Positions 6,481 to 14,013 of a DNA stretch of 21,793 bases are shown piece after piece. The stretch's first letter is position 1. Each line of letters begins with the position of its first letter. Location of the stretch: contig JAZFYD010000031.1 of NCBI GenBank assembly GCA_036443405.1, forward strand, positions 1 through 21,793, written 5' to 3'. Below the pieces are notes generated by a model. It searched no databases and had not been told where the DNA came from. It saw nothing but the letters and a program-made list of their open reading frames with translations. Source of the DNA: JAZFYD01 sp036443405. Lineage in GTDB: Bacteria > Planctomycetota > PLA2. A program made the position numbers and the translations under genes.

Positions 6481-7124
6481 GCGGTCTCCCTTCCGACGGA
6501 CCCTTTGCGCGGTGCCACGGCCTGATCGCGCACGCTCTCGCCTGTTTCGAGATAGGGCTGGATCTTGGTGCGTACGTTTTCACGCGCACGCGTCAGCAGA
6601 CTCTTCACGGCCTGGACGGTGAGGTCGAGCGCCGCCGCGAGTTCCTCATAACCGAGGCCATGGAACTTGTTGAGGATGATCGCCATGCGCTGCCGCTCGG
6701 GCAATTCGTCCACCGCCGCGCGAACCTGTTCGCGCAACTCGTTGTTCGCCGCGCCCTCGACCGGCGTGCCGGCCGAGTCGTCCGCGACCAAAGCCGCCGG
6801 CGCATTGTCGTCCGCGCCACCGAGCAGCGGCGCCGCCCGAAACGTCGGCCGGTTCTTCCGGTTGCGTACCTCATTGAGACACGCGTTGACCGCGATCCGA
6901 TAGACCCAGGTCGTGAACTTGGCCTCGGGACGATAGCGATCCCGGGCGCGATAGACCTTCAGGAACACGTCCTGTGCGAGGTCTTCGGCGTCCGCCGCGT
7001 TTCCGAGGTAGCGGTAGGTCAGGTTCACGATCGTTCTCATGTGGCGCGTGACCAGTTCGGTGAATGCCGCCTCATCGCCACCCTGCAAGGCGAGCATGAG
7101 ATCGACATCGGAGAACTCGGTCAT
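6477..7124 (-). CDS. ECF (RpoE-like) RNA polymerase sigma factor
   Basis: A 215-residue group IV sigma factor. Region 2 is at about residues 14-90 (YLGNAADAEDLAQDVFLKVY, FTTWVYRIAVNACLNEVR). A linker rich in Ala, Asp and Pro follows. Region 4 is at about 133-185 (LPERQRMAIILNKFHGLGYE, TVQAVKSLLTRARENVR). It directs transcription of a stress-type regulon and is presumably inhibited by the anti-sigma factor encoded next. The start at 7124 has no clear Shine-Dalgarno. The upstream intergenic region (7125-7295) is shared with the divergent Nudix gene and probably holds an autoregulated promoter, though I could not assign -35 and -10 boxes with confidence. Confidence 0.94.
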   Translation of the reverse strand: MTEFSDVDLMLALQGGDEAAFTELVTRHMRTIVNLTYRYLGNAADAEDLAQDVFLKVYRARDRYRPEAKFTTWVYRIAVNACLNEVRNRKNRPTFRAAPLLGGADDNAPAALVADDSAGTPVEGAANNELREQVRAAVDELPERQRMAIILNKFHGLGYEELAAALDLTVQAVKSLLTRARENVRTKIQPYLETGESVRDQAVAPRKGSVGRETA

Positions 7125-7295
7125 GCTAAGTCGGGCCTAGTTGGAACCCGTGGGGGGACCGTCGGTTTCGAACAATCGGGAGTTTAGGGGCATCGGGGAC
7201 GACGACGTAACCACCGCCTTGCCAAGATCTTATGATAGCGAGCATGAGGCCCACCAAATGAAAGACCGCCGCCTCAATGAAAGAGAGCCGTCCGG

Positions 7296-7847
7296 ATGAA
7301 AGAGCGATGGAAACCGCTGGCCAGCGAAGTTCTCCACGACGCGGGCATTTTTCAGCTTCGAAAGGACGAGTATGAGCACGGCGGCCGGCCGACCCACTCG
7401 TACTACGTGCTCGAAACGCGCCCCTGGATCAATGTGGTGCCCATCACGACGGACGGACAGCTCATCCTGGTCCGCCAATTCCGCCACGGGATCCGCGAGG
7501 TGACGCTCGAAGTGCCGGGCGGCGTGATGGACGACACCGACGGCACCCCGGCGGAAGCCGCCGCGCGCGAACTCCTGGAGGAAACCGGATATCGCGGCGA
7601 TCCCCCCGAATTGCTCGGGGCCGTGAGCTCCAACCCCGCGATCCTCACCAACCGCACCTACTGCTTTGTGGCCCGCAACCTGGAACGGGTCGCGGAGCTC
7701 GATCTCGATCCGCACGAGGACATCGTGGTCGAGACACGGCCGGTGGCGGAGATCCCCGAGCTCATCCGAAGCGGCGCGATCCACCACAGCCTCAGTGTCG
7801 CCGCGCTCAGCCTCTACTTGCTCAGGGGTTCCGACGGTCATACCTAG
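7296..7847 (+). CDS. Nudix hydrolase, ADP-ribose pyrophosphatase type
   Basis: A 183-residue Nudix enzyme, probably hydrolysing ADP-ribose or a related nucleoside diphosphate in the cytoplasm. The preceding LVRQFRHGIREVTLEVPGG is typical of the ADP-ribose pyrophosphatase branch. The Nudix box follows (GGVMDDTDGT, then AARELLEETGY at about 92-97). The metal-binding REx2EE core is intact, while the first Glu of the classical box is replaced by Gly, a variation seen in this branch. The ATG at 7296 is the third of three ATGAAAGA words spaced 19 bases apart. The other two are in other frames and lead nowhere. It is the first gene on the plus strand, divergent from the ECF operon. Confidence 0.92.
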   Translation: MKERWKPLASEVLHDAGIFQLRKDEYEHGGRPTHSYYVLETRPWINVVPITTDGQLILVRQFRHGIREVTLEVPGGVMDDTDGTPAEAAARELLEETGYRGDPPELLGAVSSNPAILTNRTYCFVARNLERVAELDLDPHEDIVVETRPVAEIPELIRSGAIHHSLSVAALSLYLLRGSDGHT

Positions 7848-7984
7848 CGCGAACCAGTAGTCGAAGGGCCGCGATACTGACGGCGGCTGCCGCTTTTCCG
7901 TGACAGCCGGATTTCGGATCGGTTTGACCGGTTCCTCGGCAGCGATAGTGTTCCCGGCAACGAGGGGTCGTCGCGATCAAGCAG

Positions 7985-8578
7985 ATGGCACAGCCCCTCC
8001 CGGGAACAGCCATGAGCCTTGATGAGCACGCGCCGATTCGGGAACTTCTCGATACCCAGGTCTACGAGGCCGAGGTCGAGGACTTCGTCCGTCAGGGCCG
8101 CACGCACGTCAAGACCGTACATCTGAACGGGTTCATGCTCTCGCTCGAGCAGGCCATCGGCAAGTTGGTCGAGGAGCGCTTGCTCGAGTCGCTGGCGCAG
8201 CACAAGGCGCGGCTCTTCGCGGAGGTCAACGACGAGGTGTTCGCAATCTTGGAACACGCCGTTCGCGATGCCGCGTACAACGCACTCCTCGTCAGGGAAC
8301 GCGAAGCCGAAATGGAAGAGCTTCGTGGATCGTTCCGCGAGCAGTTCGCGCAAATGCGCGAACGCGTCACGAACCTCTTCCGGAATCTCTCGGAAGATCG
8401 GGAGCAACTGGAATCCGATCCGGCGGCGCTGGAATCGGAACTCACGAGCTGCCTCGACGAACTCGAGTCAAAAGCTCTGGCACCGGCCCCGGACGAGTCC
8501 GACGAGGGGGAGCCGGAACTCGGCGAGACCTTCCAGTCGGACGCCCAACATGCAATCGAAGACATTTTTACGGACTAG
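7985..8578 (+). CDS. uncharacterised helical coiled-coil protein
   Basis: A 197-residue cytoplasmic protein that I do not recognise. It has no signal peptide or membrane span. Residues about 45-150 are strongly helical with heptad-like runs (LEQAIGKLVEERLLESLAQH; EREAEMEELRGSFREQFAQM). The last 40 residues are acidic and probably disordered (DESDEGEPELGE). The ATG at 8012 is an alternative start (MSLDEHAP); neither start has a clear ribosome site. It lies 137 bases after the Nudix gene and is followed by a strong terminator, so it closes a short plus-strand unit. Confidence 0.75.
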   Translation: MAQPLPGTAMSLDEHAPIRELLDTQVYEAEVEDFVRQGRTHVKTVHLNGFMLSLEQAIGKLVEERLLESLAQHKARLFAEVNDEVFAILEHAVRDAAYNALLVREREAEMEELRGSFREQFAQMRERVTNLFRNLSEDREQLESDPAALESELTSCLDELESKALAPAPDESDEGEPELGETFQSDAQHAIEDIFTD

Positions 8579-8708
8579 ACATTCGCAATCACACGGGCCA
8601 TTCACTCAGGACACTCATCTCTCCAAACACCTCTTTACCGTACAGACCTCTCCAACCGTCCTGAGAGGAAACCCACCAAACTCCGGCCAATGGTCGGAAC
8701 ACCGAGCC

Positions 8709-8744
8709 GCGAGCCGCTCTCTCTTGAGGGCGGCTCGCTCTTTT
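8709..8744 (+). terminator. intrinsic terminator after the coiled-coil gene
   Basis: GCGAGCCGC (8709-8717) pairs with GCGGCTCGC (8730-8738), and TCTTTT follows. It ends the plus-strand unit and faces the 3' end of the signal peptidase gene. The same stem without a T-run could also slow transcription from the other side. Confidence 0.8.
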
Positions 8745-8768
8745 CGTCGCGGACTGCTGAACCGGTCG

Positions 8769-10322
8769 CTAACGAATCCAGCGCGCGCGGTCGAGCGGCC
8801 AGATAACCGCGAACACCTTGCCGCGCAACGCCGAGGTCGAAATCGGGCCGAAGTGACGGGAGTCCACACTGTCGTCGGTGTTGTCGCCGAGCAAGAACAC
8901 CTCGTTCGGTCCGAGGAGCCACTCGTTTTTCTGGTCGGGCCCGGCGCCGGGCGCCTGCCGATGAATGATGTCGCGCGAGATGACAAGCCTCTCGAATTCC
9001 GCGTCACCGTCCAAGACGAGGATCCCGACGGTTGTGCCCTCGGACCGGCGACGCGAGCCCGTCACCGGCGCGCGGCACGCTTCGCGTCCGTCCAACTCGA
9101 CCCGAAATACGCGATCCGCGTTGGTGATCCAGACGTTCCGCCAAAAACCCGGTTCGAGCAGGAACCTCGCATCGCGTTCCAATTCGAGCCCGCCCGATAC
9201 GGCCGACCCCCTCCCCTCCTCTGTGGACAAGAACACCCAGTGCGGGCTCGCAAGCCCCTCATCGATCCGCACGCTGACCGTCGTCGGTTTTTTCGCGACG
9301 CGGATACGGAACGACATGACGAGATCGAACGCCGGACGGCGAAAAGACGGTTCGGGCAAGACGGTGTTGTCGTCGCGGAGGTAGCCGTCGTGCAGCGGAT
9401 ACGGAGTGCGATGGGTCTGCCCCTCGTGCTCGAGCCCGTCCCACGCAAACAGTGGCACCGAAACCCGGTCGAGCAACGCGCGCTCCTTCACGAGCCGCTT
9501 TCCGTCGATCTGCAGGTCGGGGTCCACCACGCGAATCCGTTCCCCGGGCAACCCCATCGCGCGCTTGACGAACCGATCGCGCTCCGCGGACTGGTCGAAC
9601 ACAACGATGTCGCCGCGATCCACCGCGCCGAAGCGATACGCGAGGGAGTTAACGAGCACCCGTTGATCGCCCAGTTCGCCCTCCGGAGCCAGCGCCGGAG
9701 CCATCGACCGGGTCGGCACGCGATAGATCGCGATCACAAAGACCCGCAACACGAAAATGCACAACCCGGCCACGAGGAGGAACGTGACCCAGGCGGGAAC
9801 ACGGCGCCGCGCCCGGAGTCGAAGCCTGATCGTCTTGCCGGTGTTTGCGCGCGATAGAACACGGTGTGCGGCCGATTCGGGTCCCAGCCCGGAGAGCGCC
9901 ATGCGAGCAGCCGCGTCCGGCTCCGCACCCTGGTGCACAAGGCGGTCCGCGTCCGCGACGGTGACGCGGCGCAACTCCTCGAAGTAGTGCGGCGGCAGTC
10001 CCCTTGTGAGCTTGGCCACCGCGATGTCGACGAACGCGAGTTGCGCCTCCTTTAGGCCGAACGAAGCCGGAGCGCCGGGCGGCCGGAGCGCACGGGACCG
10101 CGAGCCCGGTGTTCCCCAGATCGCCTCGCCCGGACCTTTCTCGAGCAACGCCGCCTCGCCGCGCGCTGCGAGATTGGCGAGAGCGCCGTACACGAGCACA
10201 GCCCCTTCGGCGAGGATCGGCTCTTCGTTCGCACGCAGGGTCTCGATCAGATCCGCACCCGAAGCCGGCCCCTGCTCGAGCGCCCGCGCGACCTCCGCCT
10301 CGATTCGCGGCCCCGCACTCAT
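8769..10322 (-). CDS. lepB: signal peptidase I with N-terminal PadR/HAAS-like region and large insertion
   Basis: A 517-residue signal peptidase I, a membrane protease that removes leader peptides from exported proteins. The membrane span is at about 177-199. The catalytic Ser is S206 in PTRSMAPAL and the catalytic Lys is K253 in RFVKRAMGLPGERI. The late conserved box GDNTDDSVDSRHFG is at 479-492. Two parts are unusual. Residues 1-160 form a soluble region: 5-70 looks like a winged helix (PadR-like), and 112-155 resembles the HAAS/permease-prefix motif (LVHQGAEPDAAARMALSGLG). Residues about 290-465 are an insertion in the catalytic domain that looks like a concanavalin/LamG-type sandwich (ITNADRVFRVELDGREA). 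The start at 10322 is chosen because it overlaps the upstream stop as ATGA; the open frame further upstream overlaps the membrane gene. Confidence 0.92.
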   Translation of the reverse strand: MSAGPRIEAEVARALEQGPASGADLIETLRANEEPILAEGAVLVYGALANLAARGEAALLEKGPGEAIWGTPGSRSRALRPPGAPASFGLKEAQLAFVDIAVAKLTRGLPPHYFEELRRVTVADADRLVHQGAEPDAAARMALSGLGPESAAHRVLSRANTGKTIRLRLRARRRVPAWVTFLLVAGLCIFVLRVFVIAIYRVPTRSMAPALAPEGELGDQRVLVNSLAYRFGAVDRGDIVVFDQSAERDRFVKRAMGLPGERIRVVDPDLQIDGKRLVKERALLDRVSVPLFAWDGLEHEGQTHRTPYPLHDGYLRDDNTVLPEPSFRRPAFDLVMSFRIRVAKKPTTVSVRIDEGLASPHWVFLSTEEGRGSAVSGGLELERDARFLLEPGFWRNVWITNADRVFRVELDGREACRAPVTGSRRRSEGTTVGILVLDGDAEFERLVISRDIIHRQAPGAGPDQKNEWLLGPNEVFLLGDNTDDSVDSRHFGPISTSALRGKVFAVIWPLDRARWIR

Positions 10323-10765
10323 GACGTCTTGCTGAACACACTCGGCATCGCCGTCACAAAGTGCTCGACACCCGGCGCGGCTCGCATCGCGAGAAACAGC
10401 AGGCCGCCGCATAGGACAAGGCCAAGAACGTACGTCGCAGCCAACTTGAGCCCGGGCTTCTCGCGAAACGAGCGCCAACAACATGGCGCGGCGATCCAGA
10501 CCGTGCCGCCGATCTGGATCCAGCCGAAGAGTTGGCTCCGCGGATCCCCCGGCGCGATGCCGAACGCCACCAACGTCACCAGGATGCAGAGCAGGCATAC
10601 GGAATAGAAAAACCAGCGCATCGAGCACGCCAGCGCGCTCATCAGGCTGCGAAACTCGCAGCGCAAGGCCTGCGCCGCCGCCCACCAGCAAAACGTGCTC
10701 GCGGTGCAAAGGAGCAGCAACCACCCGGTGAAGACGAGGAAGCGCTCGGGACCATAGGAGGGCAT
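10319..10765 (-). CDS. small four-helix membrane protein
   Basis: A 148-residue integral membrane protein with four hydrophobic spans at about 9-31, 50-70, 79-97 and 107-127. It has many Cys and Trp residues in or near the spans. I do not recognise the family. It starts 28 bases after the transporter gene and overlaps the signal peptidase gene by four bases. The tight coupling suggests a joint function or shared control with the peptidase, for example as a membrane partner; this is inference. Confidence 0.8.
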   Translation of the reverse strand: MPSYGPERFLVFTGWLLLLCTASTFCWWAAAQALRCEFRSLMSALACSMRWFFYSVCLLCILVTLVAFGIAPGDPRSQLFGWIQIGGTVWIAAPCCWRSFREKPGLKLAATYVLGLVLCGGLLFLAMRAAPGVEHFVTAMPSVFSKTS

Positions 10766-10793
10766 CCCCTGATTATCGGCAGGCCGTGCAGTT

Positions 10794-12020
10794 TTAGTCG
10801 CTAGCGCCGCTCGCCGAGTCGAGGTCCGTCGCCTCTTCCTTGACCTTACGCAGGAATACGAGGCCGATGATGTAGAACACGGCGACGGTCAAGATCGCGG
10901 GACGCTGGCTCTCGAAGATCTTCGCCAGCGTGCCGAATAGCACGGGGCCCAAAATGGCGCCGCTCTTGCCGCACAGAGCGTAAAACCCGAACAGCTCCGC
11001 CTCACGGCCTTTGGGGATCAGCCGTGACATGAACGCGCGCGACGCCGCCTGGATGCTGCCGAGACCGAGCCCCGCCAGGACCGCGACCCCCCAGAACACG
11101 CCCTTCGTCTCGGCGAAAAAGGCCGCCAGCACAACGAGAATCCACCAGACGAGCGACCACTGCACCGCCCACTTGGGCCCCTTGGCGTCGGTGGGTTTCG
11201 CCATCGCCATCGATCCGGCGAGCGCGGACAACTGAACCACTCCAAAGAGCATGAAGAGCTCGCTCGTTTCGAAATTCAGCTCTTTGCTGGCATAGACCGA
11301 CGCCATCGCGATGACGGTGTTGACCCCGTCGATGTAGAAAAAGTAGCCGATCAGGAACCGCCGCAGGTTGGGCATGCGGATCACGCTGCGAATGGTCGTG
11401 GCGGTTTGACGGAACCCTTTGCGCGCGGCCGCGGCGACGGTCATGCCGCCAGGTTTGTCCTTGGGGAGAAAGAGCAGCGCTGGCGTCGCGCCGATCGCCC
11501 ACTGCACCGCAAGCGCAATCCAGACCAACGTCATACTGATCTCGAACACGGCGACGGCGATCACGAGCGCGAGCAGCGACCCTACATACCCGACGGCGAA
11601 CCCCCACGCGGACACGCGTCCGTGGTGGGACGCCGGTGCGATCTCGGGCAGGTACGCGTTGTAGAAAACCACGCCGCCTTCGAACGCGAAATTGGCAACG
11701 AGCGCGATTGCGAATCCAGCCACCGCCATGCCGGCGTCGAGCTGCGTGAACCCCAACACGGCGACGATGCCAAGGGCCGTGTAGATCGCGAGCATGCGTT
11801 TGCGGATGCCCGCGTGGTCGGCGATGCCGCCCATGAACGGCGACGAAATCGCCACGGCCGCCATCGACAGGGAGATGGTGAGTCCCCACCAAAAGATCCC
11901 GTCTTTCCCGCCGACGATGATGTCTTGGTAGTAGACGCTGAAGATCGCGGTGAACAACACCGCAAACGCGGAGTTGCCAAAGTCGTAGAAGCACCAGGCG
12001 CGAACGACCTTCTTGTCCAC
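10794..12020 (-). CDS. UMF1-family (Atg22-like) MFS transporter
   Basis: A 408-residue major-facilitator protein with roughly eleven or twelve membrane spans. The N-terminal VVRAWCFYDFGNSAFAVLF and the later SSPFMGGIADHAGIRKRML are hallmarks of the UMF1/Atg22-like branch, whose eukaryotic relatives export amino acids from vacuoles. The substrate here is unknown. The start codon is GTG at 12020 with no obvious ribosome site. It is the only start that keeps the first span and its conserved W-Y-D-F-G-N motif. It is the first gene of the presumed operon with the small membrane protein and the signal peptidase. Upstream lies a hairpin-repeat array. Confidence 0.9.
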   Translation of the reverse strand: MDKKVVRAWCFYDFGNSAFAVLFTAIFSVYYQDIIVGGKDGIFWWGLTISLSMAAVAISSPFMGGIADHAGIRKRMLAIYTALGIVAVLGFTQLDAGMAVAGFAIALVANFAFEGGVVFYNAYLPEIAPASHHGRVSAWGFAVGYVGSLLALVIAVAVFEISMTLVWIALAVQWAIGATPALLFLPKDKPGGMTVAAAARKGFRQTATTIRSVIRMPNLRRFLIGYFFYIDGVNTVIAMASVYASKELNFETSELFMLFGVVQLSALAGSMAMAKPTDAKGPKWAVQWSLVWWILVVLAAFFAETKGVFWGVAVLAGLGLGSIQAASRAFMSRLIPKGREAELFGFYALCGKSGAILGPVLFGTLAKIFESQRPAILTVAVFYIIGLVFLRKVKEEATDLDSASGASD

Positions 12021-12096
12021 TGGGCGGGAACGTTAGCAGAACCGCGGAGAGGGTGCGGGTGCCACACGAAGCAGCGGCTAGCGCAGGCGTGGGCTT

Positions 12097-12260
12097 CAAC
12101 CGCGTTAGCGGTTGAGCAGAAGACACGGAACGACGTCAGCCAACCCGAGCGTCACCCCCGCAAAAGTCTCAACGGCGTCAGCCGTTCAACCAGCAACACG
12201 GAACGGCGTCAGCCGTTCAACCAACAACACTTGAAAGCCTGAACTTCGTTCAGTCTTTCA
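12097..12260. repeat. hairpin-repeat array, 31-32 bp period
   Basis: Palindromic units lie at 12097 (CAACCGC, loop GTTA), 12129 (degenerate, loop GTCA), 12170 (CAACGGC, loop GTCA), 12201 (GAACGGC, loop GTCA) and 12232. The last unit pairs TGAAAG and CTGAAC with GTTCAG and CTTTCA around loop TTC. Linkers are alike (AACCAGCAACACGG, AACCAACAACACTT). The terminal hairpin contains the stop codon (12250-12252) of the HNH gene, just as in the array at 143-239. The region separates the HNH gene from the transporter gene and has no coding content. Confidence 0.75.
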
Positions 12261-12852
12261 GCTCGGTGTTCCAGTACCTGTCGCTGATGAACGTGTCCCA
12301 ACTTGCGCGGCGGCGGCCGACGGACACCTCGACGTCCCACGACCAGCGCGGCACGCGCGGATGCCGCAACAACGCCATGCCGGCCTCCCACGCCATGCGG
12401 TTGGATTTGCGCTTGTTGCACTCCACGCACGCGAGCACGCAGTTCTCCCAAGTGCTGCGCCCGCCCAGACTGCGCGGAACGACGTGGTCGATGGAGAGTT
12501 CCTCCGTCCCGGGTCGTGCACCGCAGTACTGGCACATGTGGTGATCGCGCCGATAGAGGTTCCGACGGGAAAACGGCACGTTGCGTCGCGGGAGTCCGTC
12601 ATACGTTGCGAGAACAATGATCTCCGGCACGCGCAGCTGGGACGCGATCGTTCGCACACATGGCTCATCGCGCGCGACGGAAAGTTCACTCCAAGAATCG
12701 AAGTCGTGGGTCTGATACGTGTCCGGGCAGATGACCCGCGCGGCGCGCTGATAGACAAGCGACATGGCGTGCCGCACAGTCGTGGTGGTGATCGCCATCC
12801 ACGACCGGTTCAGAACGAGCGTCCGCTCGTGGAGAATTCCGCCTGGGAACAT
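12250..12852 (-). CDS. HNH endonuclease family protein
   Basis: A 200-residue HNH-family protein. The nuclease motif runs from about 107 to 149: CQYC zinc knuckle at 107-110, SIDHVVPRSLGG with the catalytic His at 123, ENCVLACVECNKRK with the second Cys pair at 142/145. The N-terminal part (VLNRSWMAITTTTVRHAM) is that of the stand-alone HNH proteins common in Planctomycetota and cyanobacteria, whose biological role is not established. The ATG at 12852 has no ribosome site. A possible minus-strand promoter (TTGCAA, 15-base gap, TAGAAT) would give a leader of about 20 bases. It ends inside a palindrome. Confidence 0.92.
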   Translation of the reverse strand: MFPGGILHERTLVLNRSWMAITTTTVRHAMSLVYQRAARVICPDTYQTHDFDSWSELSVARDEPCVRTIASQLRVPEIIVLATYDGLPRRNVPFSRRNLYRRDHHMCQYCGARPGTEELSIDHVVPRSLGGRSTWENCVLACVECNKRKSNRMAWEAGMALLRHPRVPRWSWDVEVSVGRRRASWDTFISDRYWNTELKD

Positions 12853-12879
12853 GGGTTGGTCCGTTCGCTTTGCCCAAGG

Positions 12880-12906
12880 ATTCTAGCGTGGACGACAGTG
12901 TTGCAA
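12880..12906 (-). promoter_or_regulatory. possible promoter of the HNH gene
   Basis: On the minus strand TTGCAA (12906-12901) and TAGAAT (12885-12880) are 15 bases apart, slightly short of the usual 17. The RNA would start about 20 bases before the ATG. This is a pattern match only. Confidence 0.3.
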
Positions 12907-12929
12907 GAGGCGAAGGACAAAGTTTGGTC

Positions 12930-13068
12930 TTGTCGCAAGAAAGCGACATGGCTAGCATTCGTCGTTGTGAGGGCAACCCTAGGCAGGGGAGGCCAGCAGT
13001 TTAGGGTCGGTATTTGTGGGGTTGCGTCGCGGGCCGGTCAGCAGTGACCGGCCCCGAGCTTTTCTTTT
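12930..13068 (+). ncRNA. possible small RNA of about 105 nt
   Basis: A strong plus-strand terminator at 13027-13068 has no gene in front of it. Upstream is a promoter-like pair, TTGTCG (12930-12935) and TAGCAT (12953-12958), with a 17-base gap. RNA starting near 12965 would be about 105 bases long and has no protein-like frame. I recognise no known RNA family. The terminator is well supported; the RNA is inference. Confidence 0.3.
13027..13068 (+). terminator. orphan intrinsic terminator, plus strand
   Basis: GGGCCGGTCA (13031-13040) pairs with TGACCGGCCC (13045-13054). The stem can grow by TCG/CGA with one bulge, and TTTTCTTTT follows at 13060-13068. On the minus strand no T-run follows, so it works only in the plus direction, where no upstream gene is seen. 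Confidence 0.7.
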
Positions 13069-13071
13069 GGC

Positions 13072-13346
13072 CCAACGGCTGACGCCGTTGGAGCTTCCGG
13101 GTCGAACGTTCTTGTTAGTCCGCCGTTGGAGCTTCCCGGGACGAGCGTTCTTGTTAGTCCAACGGTGACGCGGTTGGAGCTTCCTGGTCGCGCGTTCTTG
13201 TTGGCCTAACGGTGACGCCGTTGGGGCTTCCGGGTCGAGCGTTCTTGGTGGCTCCAACGGCATCAGCCGTTGGGCAGAGCGGAGCGAGGCTTCCGCAACC
13301 TCATCAGACGCTTCGAACGAGTGGCTCCAACGGCGTCAGCCGTTGG
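13072..13346. repeat. hairpin-repeat array, four direct and two inverted units
   Basis: Four direct units of about 40-47 bp begin at about 13070, 13116, 13157 and 13203. Each has a palindrome with loop TGAC and a tail like GGAGCTTCCGGGTCGAGCG then TTCTTG. The second unit has lost the left half of its palindrome. Two more palindromes follow in the opposite orientation at 13254-13273 (loop ATCA) and 13327-13346 (loop GTCA). The array lies in the 3' flank of the minus-strand gene that ends at 13356. Together with 12853-13071 it fills a 500-bp stretch without a supported gene. Confidence 0.75.
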
Positions 13347-13355
13347 GCAAAGAGA

Positions 13356-14000
13356 CTAGTCCAACGCCGGCAGGCTCGCGCGGGCGACGAGGTATCCGCC
13401 CTTGGTTTTGGCGCGGGCCGCATCGATGTCGGTCTCGCCGAGTTGCTCGGCGATCAGAACCGGCATCTCGACGCCGTCACCCGGGAACTCCTGCGCCGGA
13501 TACGCAACACACGAGGCATCGACAGGCGCCTTCCGGCGGTGATGGACAACGCGAATGGAGAGCCCGGCGTTGCGGCTGTCGCCGCGCAGCGACTTTGCAA
13601 CGTTGCCGGCCTGGTTCCCGTAGAGAAACAAACCGGAAAACCCGTAGAGGTCCAAGCGCGCCTGCGCCGCCTCGGCGCCGATGCTCGCGTCGATCCACGC
13701 AAACAAACTGAATCCACGCTGGGCCGTTGCCTTCATGTAACCCGCGAGCAGGTCGTGACGGCCCAGTTCCGCGCCGGTGACGTCCACCGCGAAGTAGCTG
13801 TAGCCGGAACCGGCATACTGCTCGGCAAGGTTCGGGCCGACCTCCGCGTGGGAGACGAGCACACCGCGGTCCTGGTCGGTCTCGATCGTGAACGGCGCCT
13901 CGGGAACCGCGACCGCAACCGCACCGAGAAACAGAACCGCCAAAAACGCGATCACCGGACCCGGACCGGGGCGCTGAACCTTGATCGAGTTGCCGAACAT
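13356..14000 (-). CDS. uncharacterised exported or anchored protein
   Basis: A 214-residue protein with a hydrophobic N-terminal segment at about 15-34 (GPVIAFLAVLFLGAVAVAVP), either a signal peptide or an anchor. The rest alternates strands and helices (YSYFAVDVTGAEL, FSLFAWIDAS, FSGLFLYGNQAG), as in TIM-barrel-like folds, but I do not recognise the family and see no catalytic motif. It starts 13 bases after the histidine kinase and is the last gene of the six-gene run. A hairpin-repeat array follows its stop. Confidence 0.75.
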   Translation of the reverse strand: MFGNSIKVQRPGPGPVIAFLAVLFLGAVAVAVPEAPFTIETDQDRGVLVSHAEVGPNLAEQYAGSGYSYFAVDVTGAELGRHDLLAGYMKATAQRGFSLFAWIDASIGAEAAQARLDLYGFSGLFLYGNQAGNVAKSLRGDSRNAGLSIRVVHHRRKAPVDASCVAYPAQEFPGDGVEMPVLIAEQLGETDIDAARAKTKGGYLVARASLPALD

Positions 14001-14013
14001 GCGCGGGATTCTA

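Noticed and set aside
10323..10724. N-terminal extension of the signal peptidase
   Set aside because: It overlaps the whole small membrane protein gene and has no protein-like character; the ATGA junction gives a better start.
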